Positions 18,496-26,828 of a stretch of DNA of 64,000 bases are shown in pieces. Below the pieces are notes generated by a model. That model was not told the origin of the DNA and made no database searches. It saw only the letters and a program-made list of their open reading frames with translations. Position 1 is the first letter of the stretch, and each line of letters begins with the position of its first letter. A program made the position numbers and the translations under genes. The DNA comes from Bacilli bacterium (lineage in GTDB: Bacteria > Bacillota_I > Bacilli_A > RF39 > UBA660). The stretch is taken from NCBI GenBank assembly GCA_017409785.1, contig JAFQSD010000002.1, forward strand, positions 474,597-538,596, written 5' to 3'.

Positions 18496-18807
18496 CTAAC
18501 CCATTGCTTCTTCTGCTTCTTTTTCTTCAATTTCTTTAGTAAGCGTATAAATCTTCGAATTAATAGAAGATAAACTTGTTTCTAAATTATTTAAATCAGC
18601 TTCAACACTCTCTCTAACTTCTCTTAACAAATTTGCCTTACAAGGCGCTTCATTAACAAGATAATTATTTGCTAATATAGACTCAGCTGTAGAAATATTA
18701 TCAACAACTGAATTATTACGAGAAAGAACGTTAATAGCATTACTAACGTTCTCTCTTACTGTTCTATATTTTGTTCTCTTGTTATATAATTCGTAAAGTG
18801 TACTCAT
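18496..18807 (-). CDS. Small coiled-coil protein of the WXG100 operon
   Basis: A 103-residue, leaderless, helical protein with a strong C-terminal coiled coil (NNLETSLSSINSKIYTLTKE then EIEEKEAEE). It has no WxG. It resembles, in size and helical pattern only, the small partner proteins encoded beside LXG/WXG substrates. The family is not recognised, and a chaperone or co-secreted partner role is inference. It is 11 bases upstream of the EsxA-like gene and preceded by another helical small gene. Confidence 0.65.
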   Translation of the reverse strand: MSTLYELYNKRTKYRTVRENVSNAINVLSRNNSVVDNISTAESILANNYLVNEAPCKANLLREVRESVEADLNNLETSLSSINSKIYTLTKEIEEKEAEEAMG

Positions 18808-18814
18808 CTACAAA

Positions 18815-19288
18815 TTAATATTTTTCTGTATATTTTTCAGCAGAACTTGAAAGAGCAGTAGCTTCGTCGTTTACGTTTTGAGTTAATGTAGCTTCGTTCT
18901 TTCTGAATGCTTCTCCGTATTCATACATCTTATCACTATAAGCTAATAATGAAGAAACATAAGCTTCTGCAACGTCTGTAACAGCTTTTACATAAGCTTT
19001 AGCTGCTGCAGCAACATCACCTTTTAATGCTTTATCTGGTGATAAATCAGAGTTAATGTTAGCTAATTCATTTTGAATTTTAGTAACATAAGTTCTAATT
19101 GATCCACGAATTTTATCAATTGAATCATAGTTGATTCCTGTAAATGTACTACCATTTTTTGCAACTTCGAATGCAGATCCAACATATCCTTGAACCTTAT
19201 TGATTGAAGCTGTAAATTTGTCTTTAAGACCATTCATCCAATCTGAAGCTTTACCTAAACCAAGCTTTACTTTTTCAATAACACCCAT
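18815..19288 (-). CDS. Helical protein of the WXG100 operon (LXG-like length)
   Basis: A 157-residue, leaderless protein, the longest of the operon. The N-terminus is Gly/Lys-rich (KLGLGKASDWMNGLKDKFT), followed by long amphipathic helices (IRTYVTKIQNELANINSD; AKAYVKAVTDVAEAYVSSLL). No toxin domain or WxG motif is seen. It could be a short substrate or structural partner. The WxN in SDWMNGL is in the wrong place for a WXG turn. GGAGGGC precedes the ATG. Confidence 0.65.
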   Translation of the reverse strand: MGVIEKVKLGLGKASDWMNGLKDKFTASINKVQGYVGSAFEVAKNGSTFTGINYDSIDKIRGSIRTYVTKIQNELANINSDLSPDKALKGDVAAAAKAYVKAVTDVAEAYVSSLLAYSDKMYEYGEAFRKNEATLTQNVNDEATALSSSAEKYTEKY

Positions 19289-19300
19289 GTTTTTGCCCTC

Positions 19301-19603
19301 CTACTCTGCATCAACTAAAGTGTCATCAAAATCCATCATTTGGTCTTTGATACCTTTAATTTCAGCTTCAAATGTTTTTTCTAATTCTTTTAATGTGTCA
19401 CACATTGTGTCTGCTGCTTTATTTAAGTTTAATAAAAATTGGTCAGCAGATTGTCCAACCCATCCTGCTTTTACTTCAGTTTCAACTTCTGAAGTGTTAC
19501 GGATAACGTTAGATACTTTTGTTAAAATTGCAGTGTTTAAATCAGAGATATATTGGTTAATACCCATGATATCTACACCATAGCTTGCTCCTTGAAAATC
19601 CAT
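19301..19603 (-). CDS. WXG100-family protein (EsxB-like)
   Basis: A 100-residue, leaderless protein. It has a helix (INQYISDLNTAILTKVSNVI), the turn W-V-G in KAGWVGQSADQF (about 46-57), and a second helix (LNKAADTMCDTLKELEKTF). This is a typical WXG100 protein, exported by type VII secretion and often paired with another WXG100 protein; the EsxA-like protein encoded two genes downstream is the obvious partner. An acidic C-terminus (MDFDDTLVDAE) may serve as the recognition tail. Confidence 0.9.
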   Translation of the reverse strand: MDFQGASYGVDIMGINQYISDLNTAILTKVSNVIRNTSEVETEVKAGWVGQSADQFLLNLNKAADTMCDTLKELEKTFEAEIKGIKDQMMDFDDTLVDAE

Positions 19604-19609
19604 AATTTT

Positions 19610-19963
19610 CTACCTCTTTTCCTTATATTTGTCAATTCCTGCAACTAATTTTGCAGCTTCTGACTGAAGTTTTTGTGTTAGATCACTAGATAATGAAGAA
19701 TAACTTTTCTTTAAAGTCATCAAATCGCTATTATAGCTAAGTAAATTAGCAACGACAATAGCATAATTTTCATTAAATTCTTCATATTGCTTATACAATG
19801 TATCAGCAGCAGAACAAGAATAATGATTTCTAAGCATAGCCATTTGATCATCGATTTTGCTTAAGATAGCTTTAACCTTATTGCTACAATCAACAATGTT
19901 CAACATATGCTTATTAATTTCTTCTTCTACTATAAAAATTGTGCCGTTATCACTAGTAGCCAT
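19610..19963 (-). CDS. WXG100-like protein lacking the Trp-x-Gly turn
   Basis: The 117-residue first gene of the operon. It has the WXG100 architecture, a helix (KHMLNIVDCSNKVKAILSKI), a turn and a second long helix, but the turn reads HYSCSAADTLYKQY, so Tyr-Ser-Cys stands where Trp-x-Gly is expected. The downstream S-A-A-D-x-x-Y matches the position of S-A-x-x-F/Y in the operon's WXG proteins. It ends basic (KYKEKR). GGAGG precedes the start. Likely a divergent WXG100 paralogue; substrate or partner status is inference. Confidence 0.72.
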   Translation of the reverse strand: MATSDNGTIFIVEEEINKHMLNIVDCSNKVKAILSKIDDQMAMLRNHYSCSAADTLYKQYEEFNENYAIVVANLLSYNSDLMTLKKSYSSLSSDLTQKLQSEAAKLVAGIDKYKEKR

Positions 19964-20014
19964 ATTATCCTCCTTTAAAGTAAGCTACACCTATTATCCG
20001 TACCTTACACTACA

Positions 20015-20043
20015 ATTATCTTATTTTTTAATAAATATTGCAA
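20015..20043 (-). promoter_or_regulatory. Promoter of the WXG100 operon
   Basis: TTGCAA (20038-20043) and GATAAT (20015-20020) with a 17-base spacer, 52 bases upstream of the first start codon. Confidence 0.55.
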
Positions 20044-20077
20044 GACTTTTTTCACACAATTATACCATTTTTACGTA

Positions 20078-20110
20078 AAAAGACATGTTAACAAGAAATT
20101 AACATGTCTT
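20078..20110 (-). terminator. Intrinsic terminator of proS
   Basis: AGACATGTTAA and TTAACATGTCT form an 11-base stem followed by TTTTT on the minus strand. Confidence 0.85.
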
Positions 20111-20120
20111 CTATTTATTA

Positions 20121-21797
20121 TTAAAATTTTGAAATAAGTTCTTGAATATTAAGTTCTTCTACTTCACTAGTAGCACGTTCCTTATATTCAACAATACCTT
20201 CACTTGCCTTCTTACCAACAACAACTCTTACTGGTATACCAATTAAATCCATATCTTTGAATTTAACTCCAGCACGTTCATTTCTGTCGTCAAGTAATAC
20301 TTCTACTCCCATAGAAGTTAATTTATCATATAATTCATTACCTAATTTTATTTGTTCATCATCTTTCGTATTAGCAATTACAATAGCAACTTCATATGGT
20401 GCAATCTCTTTTGGTAATATCATTCCATTTTCGTCATGATTTTGTTCAACTACAGCCGCAAGTATTCTTGCAATACCAATTCCATAGCATCCCATAACAA
20501 CAGGCTTAAGTTTATTATCTTCATCAGCAAAATATAAATCCATTGCTTCAGAATATTTAGTACCTAACTTAAACGTATTACCTACTTCTATTCCTTTTTT
20601 AAATGAAAGCTTTGCACCACATTTTGGACAAACATCATCTTCAGTAACATTTCTAATATCAGCAATTTTATCAATTTTAAAGTCCTTTAAGTTAACATTT
20701 ATGTAATGATAATCCGTTTTATTAGCACCAACAAGGAAGTTTCTCATCTTACTAACAACATTATCTACAATAATTTCTACATCTAAACCAATTGGTCCTG
20801 CAAATCCTACTCTAGCCCCTGTTATTTCTTCGTCTTCTTCAATTGAAGCCATTTCAAATTCTTTAGCACCAAGAAGTTTTTGAACTTTTTCTTCATTAAC
20901 CTCATGATCTCCTCTGATCATTAAAGCAACAAATCTACCATCAGCCTTATATATTAAGGTTTTAACTGTATCCGTTGCCTTTATATTAAAATTATCTTCT
21001 AAATCTTTAATTGTTCCAACACTTGGTGTATAAAGAAGTTCCTTTTCTTTATATTCCTCAGTGGATTCTTCCATATTGTCAACACATTCACATACTTCAA
21101 TATTAGTTGCAAGTCCACATTTATCACATAATACAAGTACATCTTCCCCAATATCACATACAGCTTGGAACTCTTCAGATAAAGTACCTCCCATTACACC
21201 ACAACTGGCAGTAACAATCTTATAATCTAAACCTACTCTATCAAAAATTCTCTTATAAGCATCATACATCTTATCATATGCAACAGCTAATCCTTCTTCA
21301 TCTTTATCAAACGTATAAGCATCCTTCATAACAAATTCACGTGTACGAATTAAACCATATCTACTTCTTGGTTCATCACGATACTTATTAGCCATTTGAT
21401 ATAAACTAATTGGCATATCCTTATGAGATTTAATAACCTCTTTTGCAGCCTCAACAAACATCTCTTCATGTGTTGGCCCAAGTACATAACTTCTATTAAA
21501 CCTATCTTTTAAAGAAAACATCCCATTACCAAAATTTTCTCTACGTCCACTCGCAATATAAACTTCTTCTGGTAATAATTGTGGCATTACTAACTCCTGA
21601 CAGTCAATGCCATTCATTTCTTCTCTAACAATCTTTTCAATTTTCTTAGTAACCCTATAACCCATTGGTAAGAAATAGTATATTCCACTACCCGCTTTCT
21701 TAATCATTCCTGATCTAACCAATAAATTAGCACTTATACTTTCTTCATCTTTTGAATCTTCTCTTTTTGTAAAAAAATAACTATTTTTTAATTTCAT
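20121..21797 (-). CDS. proS: Prolyl-tRNA synthetase, bacterial type with editing domain
   Basis: A 558-residue class II synthetase charging tRNA-Pro. The N-terminal catalytic part shows SGIYYFLPMGYRV and the class II motif region RYGLIRTREFVMKDAYTF. The insertion (INS) editing domain lies between motifs 2 and 3 (about 220-390) and clears Ala-tRNA-Pro. The motif 3 region GCYGIGIARILAAVVEQ precedes the anticodon-binding domain. The start is set by GGAGG before ATG 21797. It lies behind a proline T-box and a 33-codon leader ORF. A second prolyl-tRNA synthetase of another architecture is encoded directly upstream, which makes this a duplicate function. Confidence 0.97.
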   Translation of the reverse strand: MKLKNSYFFTKREDSKDEESISANLLVRSGMIKKAGSGIYYFLPMGYRVTKKIEKIVREEMNGIDCQELVMPQLLPEEVYIASGRRENFGNGMFSLKDRFNRSYVLGPTHEEMFVEAAKEVIKSHKDMPISLYQMANKYRDEPRSRYGLIRTREFVMKDAYTFDKDEEGLAVAYDKMYDAYKRIFDRVGLDYKIVTASCGVMGGTLSEEFQAVCDIGEDVLVLCDKCGLATNIEVCECVDNMEESTEEYKEKELLYTPSVGTIKDLEDNFNIKATDTVKTLIYKADGRFVALMIRGDHEVNEEKVQKLLGAKEFEMASIEEDEEITGARVGFAGPIGLDVEIIVDNVVSKMRNFLVGANKTDYHYINVNLKDFKIDKIADIRNVTEDDVCPKCGAKLSFKKGIEVGNTFKLGTKYSEAMDLYFADEDNKLKPVVMGCYGIGIARILAAVVEQNHDENGMILPKEIAPYEVAIVIANTKDDEQIKLGNELYDKLTSMGVEVLLDDRNERAGVKFKDMDLIGIPVRVVVGKKASEGIVEYKERATSEVEELNIQELISKF

Positions 21798-21824
21798 AAC
21801 TTTCTCCTCCTATTTTCGTATAAT

Positions 21825-21926
21825 TTATAAATATTCCGGGAGATTAACTCCAAGAAAAGAATTCTTTTTGGGTAGTCCAGATAATATCTGACTACCCATA
21901 CATATAATTTTAAAATCAGTTCTCAT
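21825..21926 (-). CDS. 33-codon leader ORF between the proline T-box and proS
   Basis: ATG 21926 follows AGGAGGTGG at ideal distance, one of the strongest ribosome binding sites in the window. The peptide starts MRTDFKIICMG, continues to LSGLPKK and ends GVNLPEYL. The stop is 27 bases before the proS ATG, which has its own GGAGG. Its two prolines use CCC and CCG, codons that look uncommon here. The first half contains a long hairpin, GGGTAGTC pairing with GACTACCC at 21868-21896. It might be a leader peptide sensing proline charging, or a small protein. I recognise no family. Confidence 0.55.
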   Translation of the reverse strand: MRTDFKIICMGSQILSGLPKKNSFLGVNLPEYL

Positions 21927-21947
21927 CTGAACCACCTCCTATAAAAC

Positions 21948-22140
21948 AAAAAGAATGATACCTAAAAGGAGTGCATATGCACGGTACCATCCTTACTTTA
22001 ACTTATTTTTTAACGATGTAGGCCACCGGAAACAAATGTTTCATCAAGAAAGGTAGGAATTATACTAGATTATCATTAAGTTCTCACTATCCTTAATTCA
22101 CTTTGCATAAGAGCTAATATAATTATGGTCTTTCTTATCG
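21948..22140 (-). promoter_or_regulatory. T-box riboswitch (tRNA-Pro), upstream of proS
   Basis: The T-box core AAGGATGGTACC lies near 21983-21994. GGATGGTACC can pair with GGTATCATTC to form a terminator followed by TTTTTG (21948-21953). In stem I, AGAAAG pairs with CTTTCT, and the internal loop shows CCT at 22055-22057, a Pro specifier codon. Uncharged tRNA-Pro would favour antitermination. It starts almost at the stop codon of the upstream synthetase, and no separate promoter is visible. Confidence 0.88.
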
Positions 22141-22143
22141 ATA

Positions 22144-23556
22144 TTAATATTGAATTCCCCAAACAACACGATGTTTAGCTTCTTTTCCACACATCGCACA
22201 TTTATGAGTAGGTTGTTCTTCTTCTAAAATACATCTAGATTTTAAACCACCTATTTCCTTTAATGAAACCTCACAAGCCTCATCACCACACCAATCTGCA
22301 ATAATAAAACCTGGATGATTTTCAATAATTTCTTTCATTTCTTCTACAGATTCAACTTCATAAGTCATTTTATCACGTCTAGCTTTAGCTGTTTCAAATA
22401 GATTATTTTGAATCTTATCCATTAAATCTTTAACATAACTAACAACATCTATATCTGCATTAACTTCAACTTTTTCTTGTGTATCGCGTCTAGCAATAGT
22501 ATAAACGTCTCTTTTTAAATCTCTTTCTCCAATTTCAATTCTAACAGGAATTCCATTAACCTCAGCTTCTTTAAACTTAAATCCTGGAGACTTATTAGAA
22601 TCATCTACATAAACTGAAATATTATTTGCTTTTAAAGCTTCATATACTTCATTAACTTTTTCTAAAACATTTCCAATAGGAACAATAACTACTTGCTTTG
22701 GTGCAATCTTTGGAGGTAATACTAATCCAAAATCATCACTATGAACCATAATTAATGCTCCAATCATTCTAGTTGTAACTCCCCAAGAAGTTTGATAAGC
22801 ATATTCTTGTTTATTTTCTTTATTAACAAAACTTATATCATAAGCCTTAGAAAACTTTTGTCCAAAATAATGACTTGTTCCCGATTGTAAAGCTACACCA
22901 TTATACATTAATGCCTCTACTGTTAAAGAATATTCAGCACCAGCAAACTTTTCTTTTTCAGTTTTTCTTCCAGCAATAACCGGAATAGCTAAATAATCTT
23001 CAAAGAATGTCTTATATACATTTAGCATTTGTCTTGTTTCAGCTTCTGCCTCCTCTGCAGATGCATGTACAGTATGTCCTTCTTGCCATAAAAATTCTCT
23101 ACTTCTTAAAAATGGTCTAGTTGTTTTTTCCCATCTCATAACACTACACCATTGATTATATTTCATTGGTAAATCTCTATAAGATCTAACTACATTACTG
23201 TAATAATCACTAAATAAAGTTTCACTAGTAGGTCTAACACATAATCTTTCTTCTAATAAATTAGCTCCACCATGTGTAACCCATGCAACTTCAGGTGCAA
23301 AACCATTTATAAGTTCTCCTTCTTTTTTCATTAAACTTTCAGGTATAAGCATAGGCATATATACATTTTGATGCCCCGTTTCTTTAAACATACCATCTAA
23401 GACACTTTGCATTCTCTCCCATAAAGCATACCCCGCAGGTTCAATTACCATACATCCTTTAACATTTGAATAGTCACATAATCTAGCTGCTTTTACAACA
23501 TCTGTATACCATTTCGCAAAATCAACATCTCTACTTGTTATTGCTTCATTTTTCAT
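22144..23556 (-). CDS. proS: Prolyl-tRNA synthetase, archaeal/eukaryotic-like type
   Basis: A 470-residue synthetase from ATG 23556 (MKNEAITSRDVDFAKWY), behind GGAGGG; a longer frame would run back into the T-box terminator. It has the features of the class lacking the INS editing domain: N-terminal DFAKWYTDVVKAA, motif regions RPTSETLFSDYYSN and LRSREFLWQEGHT, an anticodon-binding domain, and a C-terminal domain with Cys pairs (WCGDEAC, KCAMCG) ending in Tyr (GIQY). It aminoacylates tRNA-Pro. It is the first gene of a two-synthetase unit, with two promoters and a proline T-box. Co-existence with the bacterial-type enzyme is unusual. Confidence 0.95.
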   Translation of the reverse strand: MKNEAITSRDVDFAKWYTDVVKAARLCDYSNVKGCMVIEPAGYALWERMQSVLDGMFKETGHQNVYMPMLIPESLMKKEGELINGFAPEVAWVTHGGANLLEERLCVRPTSETLFSDYYSNVVRSYRDLPMKYNQWCSVMRWEKTTRPFLRSREFLWQEGHTVHASAEEAEAETRQMLNVYKTFFEDYLAIPVIAGRKTEKEKFAGAEYSLTVEALMYNGVALQSGTSHYFGQKFSKAYDISFVNKENKQEYAYQTSWGVTTRMIGALIMVHSDDFGLVLPPKIAPKQVVIVPIGNVLEKVNEVYEALKANNISVYVDDSNKSPGFKFKEAEVNGIPVRIEIGERDLKRDVYTIARRDTQEKVEVNADIDVVSYVKDLMDKIQNNLFETAKARRDKMTYEVESVEEMKEIIENHPGFIIADWCGDEACEVSLKEIGGLKSRCILEEEQPTHKCAMCGKEAKHRVVWGIQY

Positions 23557-23572
23557 ATTATCCCTCCAAAAA

Positions 23573-23770
23573 TAAAAAGAATGATACCCAAAGGAGTGCT
23601 TGACGCACGGTACCATCCTTACTTTAACTCTTATTTTTAACGATGTAGACTACACCGGAAATATACATTTCACCAGAAAAGTTAGGAATTGTATTAGATT
23701 ATCATTAAGTTCACACTATCCTTAATTCACTTTGCATAAGAGCTTATACAATTATGGTCTTCTCTATTGG
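23573..23770 (-). promoter_or_regulatory. T-box riboswitch (tRNA-Pro), upstream of archaeal-type proS
   Basis: It has the same layout as the 21948-22140 element and very similar sequence, including AAGGATGGTACCGTGC. The terminator pairs GGATGGTACC with GGTATCATTC before TTTTTA. Stem I runs from GACCATAATTGTATAAGC to its complement, with specifier CCT at 23684-23686. Confidence 0.9.
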
Positions 23771-23786
23771 TTTTCTCAATAAATCG

Positions 23787-23815
23787 ATTTTACTATTTAA
23801 ATAATCATTTGTCAA
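23787..23815 (-). promoter_or_regulatory. Proximal promoter of the proS T-box unit
   Basis: TTGACA (23810-23815), 17 bases, TAAAAT (23787-23792), directly before stem I of the T-box. Confidence 0.65.
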
Positions 23816-23846
23816 ATTAATATCTATTAACTCCAAATGTGCTCAT

Positions 23847-23875
23847 ATTATAACATATAAACTATTATTTGTCAA
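23847..23875 (-). promoter_or_regulatory. Distal consensus promoter of the proS T-box unit
   Basis: Perfect TTGACA (23870-23875) and TATAAT (23847-23852) with 17 bases between and TG before the -10. It slightly overlaps the U-run of the eno terminator. Confidence 0.75.
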
Positions 23876-23901
23876 AAAAAGAACTAATTAATTTAGTTCT
23901 T
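23873..23901 (-). terminator. Intrinsic terminator of eno
   Basis: AGAACTAA-ATTAA-TTAGTTCT followed by seven T residues on the minus strand; it covers the eno stop. Confidence 0.8.
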
Positions 23902-25105
23902 CTTCAATTCTCATTAATTGATTATATTTACAAATTCTATCTGTTCTAGACATAGAACCTGTCTTAATTTGTCCTAAATCTAAACCTACTGCTAAATCAG
24001 CAATTGTATTATCTTCTGTTTCACCACTTCTATGAGAAATAATTGTCTTATATCCATTAGCTTTAGCTAACTCAATAGTTTCAATTGTTTCAGTAATAGT
24101 ACCAATTTGGTTAACTTTTAATAAAATTGCATTTCCTGCTTTTTTATCAATTCCCATTTGAAGACATTTCTTATTAGTAACAAATAAGTCATCTCCAACT
24201 AATTGAACTCTATCTCCAATTCTTTCAGTAATTTTAGTAAATCCTTCCCAATCATTTTCATCAACAGGATCTTCAATTGAAATAATTGGATATGTATTAA
24301 CTAATTCTTCATAGAAATTAATTAATTCATCAGTAGTTAATTCTTTTCCATCAACATGGTATTTACCATCTTCATAGAATTCAGAAGCAGCAACGTCAAT
24401 AGCAATTTTAACGTCTTTTCCAGGCTCATATCCAGCTTTTTGAATTGCTTCAACGATTAACTCAAAACCTTCTTTATTTGACCCTAGATTTGGCGCAAAA
24501 CCACCTTCATCACCAACTCCAGTGAAATATCCTCTACCATTTAATACTTTCTTTAAAGAATGGAATACTTCAGCTCCAACTCTAACTCTTTCATGAATAG
24601 TATCTCTTTGTGGAATAATCATAAACTCTTGGAAATCAAGATTATTATCAGCATGAGCTCCACCATTAATAATATTCATCATTGGATAAGGCAATGTTCT
24701 TCCATTACCAATATATTCATATAATTCTTTTCCTTCATTAATAGCACTAGCACGTAAAGCAGCCATACTAACTCCAAGAATAGCATTAGCACCTAACTTA
24801 GATTTAGTTTCAGTACCATCAAGTTCGATCATCGCATAATCTAATGCTTTTTGATCAGCTGCATCCATTCCAATAACAGCATCTCTAATGATAGTATTTA
24901 CATTATTAACAGCATTTAAAACTCCTTTACCGCAATAACGATCTCCACCATCACGCATTTCTAATGCTTCTCTTTCTCCAGTAGAAGCACCACTTGGTAC
25001 TGCCGCACGCCCTCTTACTCCATTTTCTAGAATAACATCAACTTCAACAGTTGGATTTCCTCTAGAATCAAGAATTTCTCTTCCTTTTACATCAACTATT
25101 TTCAT
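23888..25105 (-). CDS. eno: Enolase
   Basis: A cytoplasmic glycolytic enzyme interconverting 2-phosphoglycerate and phosphoenolpyruvate. It has 405 residues, about 25 fewer than most bacterial enolases, with all landmark motifs present: [13 protein letters not shown], the catalytic-loop [27 protein letters not shown], metal ligands in [11 protein letters not shown] and [21 protein letters not shown], and LKVNQIGT with the catalytic lysine. GGAGG precedes the ATG. It is last in murD-DUF1653-eno, 12 bases after the preceding gene, and ends in a terminator. PEP from this step feeds pyruvate to PflB. Confidence 0.97.
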   Translation of the reverse strand: MKIVDVKGREILDSRGNPTVEVDVILENGVRGRAAVPSGASTGEREALEMRDGGDRYCGKGVLNAVNNVNTIIRDAVIGMDAADQKALDYAMIELDGTETKSKLGANAILGVSMAALRASAINEGKELYEYIGNGRTLPYPMMNIINGGAHADNNLDFQEFMIIPQRDTIHERVRVGAEVFHSLKKVLNGRGYFTGVGDEGGFAPNLGSNKEGFELIVEAIQKAGYEPGKDVKIAIDVAASEFYEDGKYHVDGKELTTDELINFYEELVNTYPIISIEDPVDENDWEGFTKITERIGDRVQLVGDDLFVTNKKCLQMGIDKKAGNAILLKVNQIGTITETIETIELAKANGYKTIISHRSGETEDNTIADLAVGLDLGQIKTGSMSRTDRICKYNQLMRIEEELN

Positions 25106-25117
25106 TTTATTTCCTCC

Positions 25118-25357
25118 TTATTTAGAAATATCATTTTCTTCCATTAATTGAAATCTATATTCTTGTTCAACATCTGGATATTTTTCCTTATCAACTTTAG
25201 ATATAAACATATCATAAGGTCTAGCCCAAATAACGTTAGTCCCTTGATGCTCATAAATAACCATTAATTCTTCAGTTTCAGTATGCTTTGCAATTTCTAA
25301 AACTTTAATAATATGTCCTTTAAAATGTTTGTATACTTGTCCTTTACTTATTTGCAT
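25118..25357 (-). CDS. DUF1653 family protein
   Basis: A 79-residue soluble protein from ATG 25357 (MQISKGQVYKHFKGH), overlapping the murD end by 14 bases with AGGA upstream. The pattern GQVYKHFKGHIIKVLEIAKHTETEELMVIYEH then WARPYDMF is the DUF1653 signature (a short SH3-like barrel). The biochemical role is unknown. It is translationally coupled to murD and lies 12 bases before eno. Confidence 0.8.
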   Translation of the reverse strand: MQISKGQVYKHFKGHIIKVLEIAKHTETEELMVIYEHQGTNVIWARPYDMFISKVDKEKYPDVEQEYRFQLMEENDISK

Positions 25358-26702
25358 TCTTAAGTTCCTCAACTTTCTTCTTAAATTCTGCTCCCCTAAC
25401 TTCGCATTCTTTATACTGATCCCAAGAAGCAGATGCAGGGCTCAATAATATTATATCACCCTCATCACTTACTTCAAAACATTTATCAAATCCATCCGTC
25501 AAATGTTCGTAAATATATGTTGGAATACTTAAACTATTACCAAATTCAAGAACTCTTTCTCTACACTCACCTATTCCAATAATACTTTTAACATTATCCA
25601 TAAACGGAGTTAATTCATTAAAATCTTGTCCTCTTTCAAGTCCGCCTAAAATAACTATTATCGGTTTATCAAAAGAAGATAAAGCTATTTGTGTACATTT
25701 AATATTAGTTGCCTCAGTATCATTATAAAATCTTCTACCATCAATAGTATCGACATATTCAAGTCTATGTTCTACGCCTCTAAAATTACTAATTACTTCT
25801 TTAATTATTTCATTAGAAACACCAAACTCTTTAACTAACATAATTGCACTTAAACAATTTTCCACATTATGAAGACCTGCAATAAAAATATCATCACGAG
25901 ACATAACCTTTTCCCCAAAATAATAAAGATTATTATCTTTTAAATATCCACCAGTAATTTCCTTTTTACTAGAAAAATATTTAACAGAAGATTTAATATT
26001 TTTTGTTTCTTCTAATACATCAGCATTTTCAATATTTAAAATTGCCACATTATCACTTGAATGATTTTGAAATAATTTTGTTTTTACTCTCTTATAATTT
26101 TCATAACTCTTAAAAAAATCAATATGTGCAGGACTTAAATTTGTCATTAAAGCTACATCAGGATTAAATTCAGTTAAATTCTCAAGTTGTTGACAACTAA
26201 CCTCAGTAACAATAATATCTCCACTCTTAACATCGTTTAAAATACTACATAAAGGATAACCTATATTTCCAGCAAGAAAAACTTTATCACCAAATGCTTT
26301 TCTCATTATTTCATATGTAAGAGTTGTTGTAGTGGTCTTACCATTAGTACCAGTAATCGCAATAATTTTAACACCTTCTGGTAATAGTCTATAAGCCATT
26401 TCTACTTCGTTCATAACTTCAATACCTAATTCTCTAGCTTTTAAAACATATTTATGGTCAATAGGAACACCAGGATTTTTTATTAAATAATCAAATGTTT
26501 CATCTAAAATATCATCAGGATGAGAGCCAAATATTAATTTAACTCCTAATTCACGTAATTCTCTTATTTGTTCACTATTCAATTTTTCTTCAGCCTTACC
26601 ATCATTAAGAATTACTTCATTACCTCTATTAATTAATATTTTCGCCGCTTGATAACCACTTCTAGCTAACCCCAAAATAAATACTTTCTTATCTTTAAAC
26701 AT
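25344..26702 (-). CDS. murD: UDP-N-acetylmuramoylalanine--D-glutamate ligase
   Basis: A 452-residue Mur ligase that adds D-Glu to UDP-MurNAc-L-Ala in peptidoglycan synthesis in the cytoplasm. The N-terminal Rossmann-like domain (KVFILGLARSGYQAAKIL) is followed by the ATP-binding loop ITGTNGKTTTT (about 115-125), the central-domain NLSPAHIDF, and the C-terminal VILGGLERGQDF and LSPASASWDQY. Peptidoglycan synthesis shows the organism has a wall. The divergent neighbour is a FemAB-type transferase, also a wall enzyme. Confidence 0.97.
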   Translation of the reverse strand: MFKDKKVFILGLARSGYQAAKILINRGNEVILNDGKAEEKLNSEQIRELRELGVKLIFGSHPDDILDETFDYLIKNPGVPIDHKYVLKARELGIEVMNEVEMAYRLLPEGVKIIAITGTNGKTTTTTLTYEIMRKAFGDKVFLAGNIGYPLCSILNDVKSGDIIVTEVSCQQLENLTEFNPDVALMTNLSPAHIDFFKSYENYKRVKTKLFQNHSSDNVAILNIENADVLEETKNIKSSVKYFSSKKEITGGYLKDNNLYYFGEKVMSRDDIFIAGLHNVENCLSAIMLVKEFGVSNEIIKEVISNFRGVEHRLEYVDTIDGRRFYNDTEATNIKCTQIALSSFDKPIIVILGGLERGQDFNELTPFMDNVKSIIGIGECRERVLEFGNSLSIPTYIYEHLTDGFDKCFEVSDEGDIILLSPASASWDQYKECEVRGAEFKKKVEELKNANK

Positions 26703-26768
26703 ATAATATCACCATTATCATTATACTATGAACTATACATTTTAACCACCAGAAATTAAGTTTCTATA

Positions 26769-26797
26769 TTGAAAGTACTAGACACAAATGATATAAT
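26769..26797 (+). promoter_or_regulatory. Promoter of the femAB-type gene
   Basis: TTGAAA (26769-26774), 17 bases, consensus TATAAT (26792-26797). The upstream-most in-frame TTG is this -35, which rules it out as the start codon. Confidence 0.75.
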
Positions 26798-26828
26798 TAA
26801 CAATATAGATAGAAAGGAGCAACATACA

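Noticed and set aside
23557..23616. Longer N-terminus for the archaeal-type prolyl-tRNA synthetase
   Set aside because: The extra codons lie in the T-box terminator, and a good ribosome binding site precedes ATG 23556.
26769..26828. Longer N-terminus for the femAB-type protein
   Set aside because: The extra codons cover the -35, -10 and ribosome binding site of the gene.
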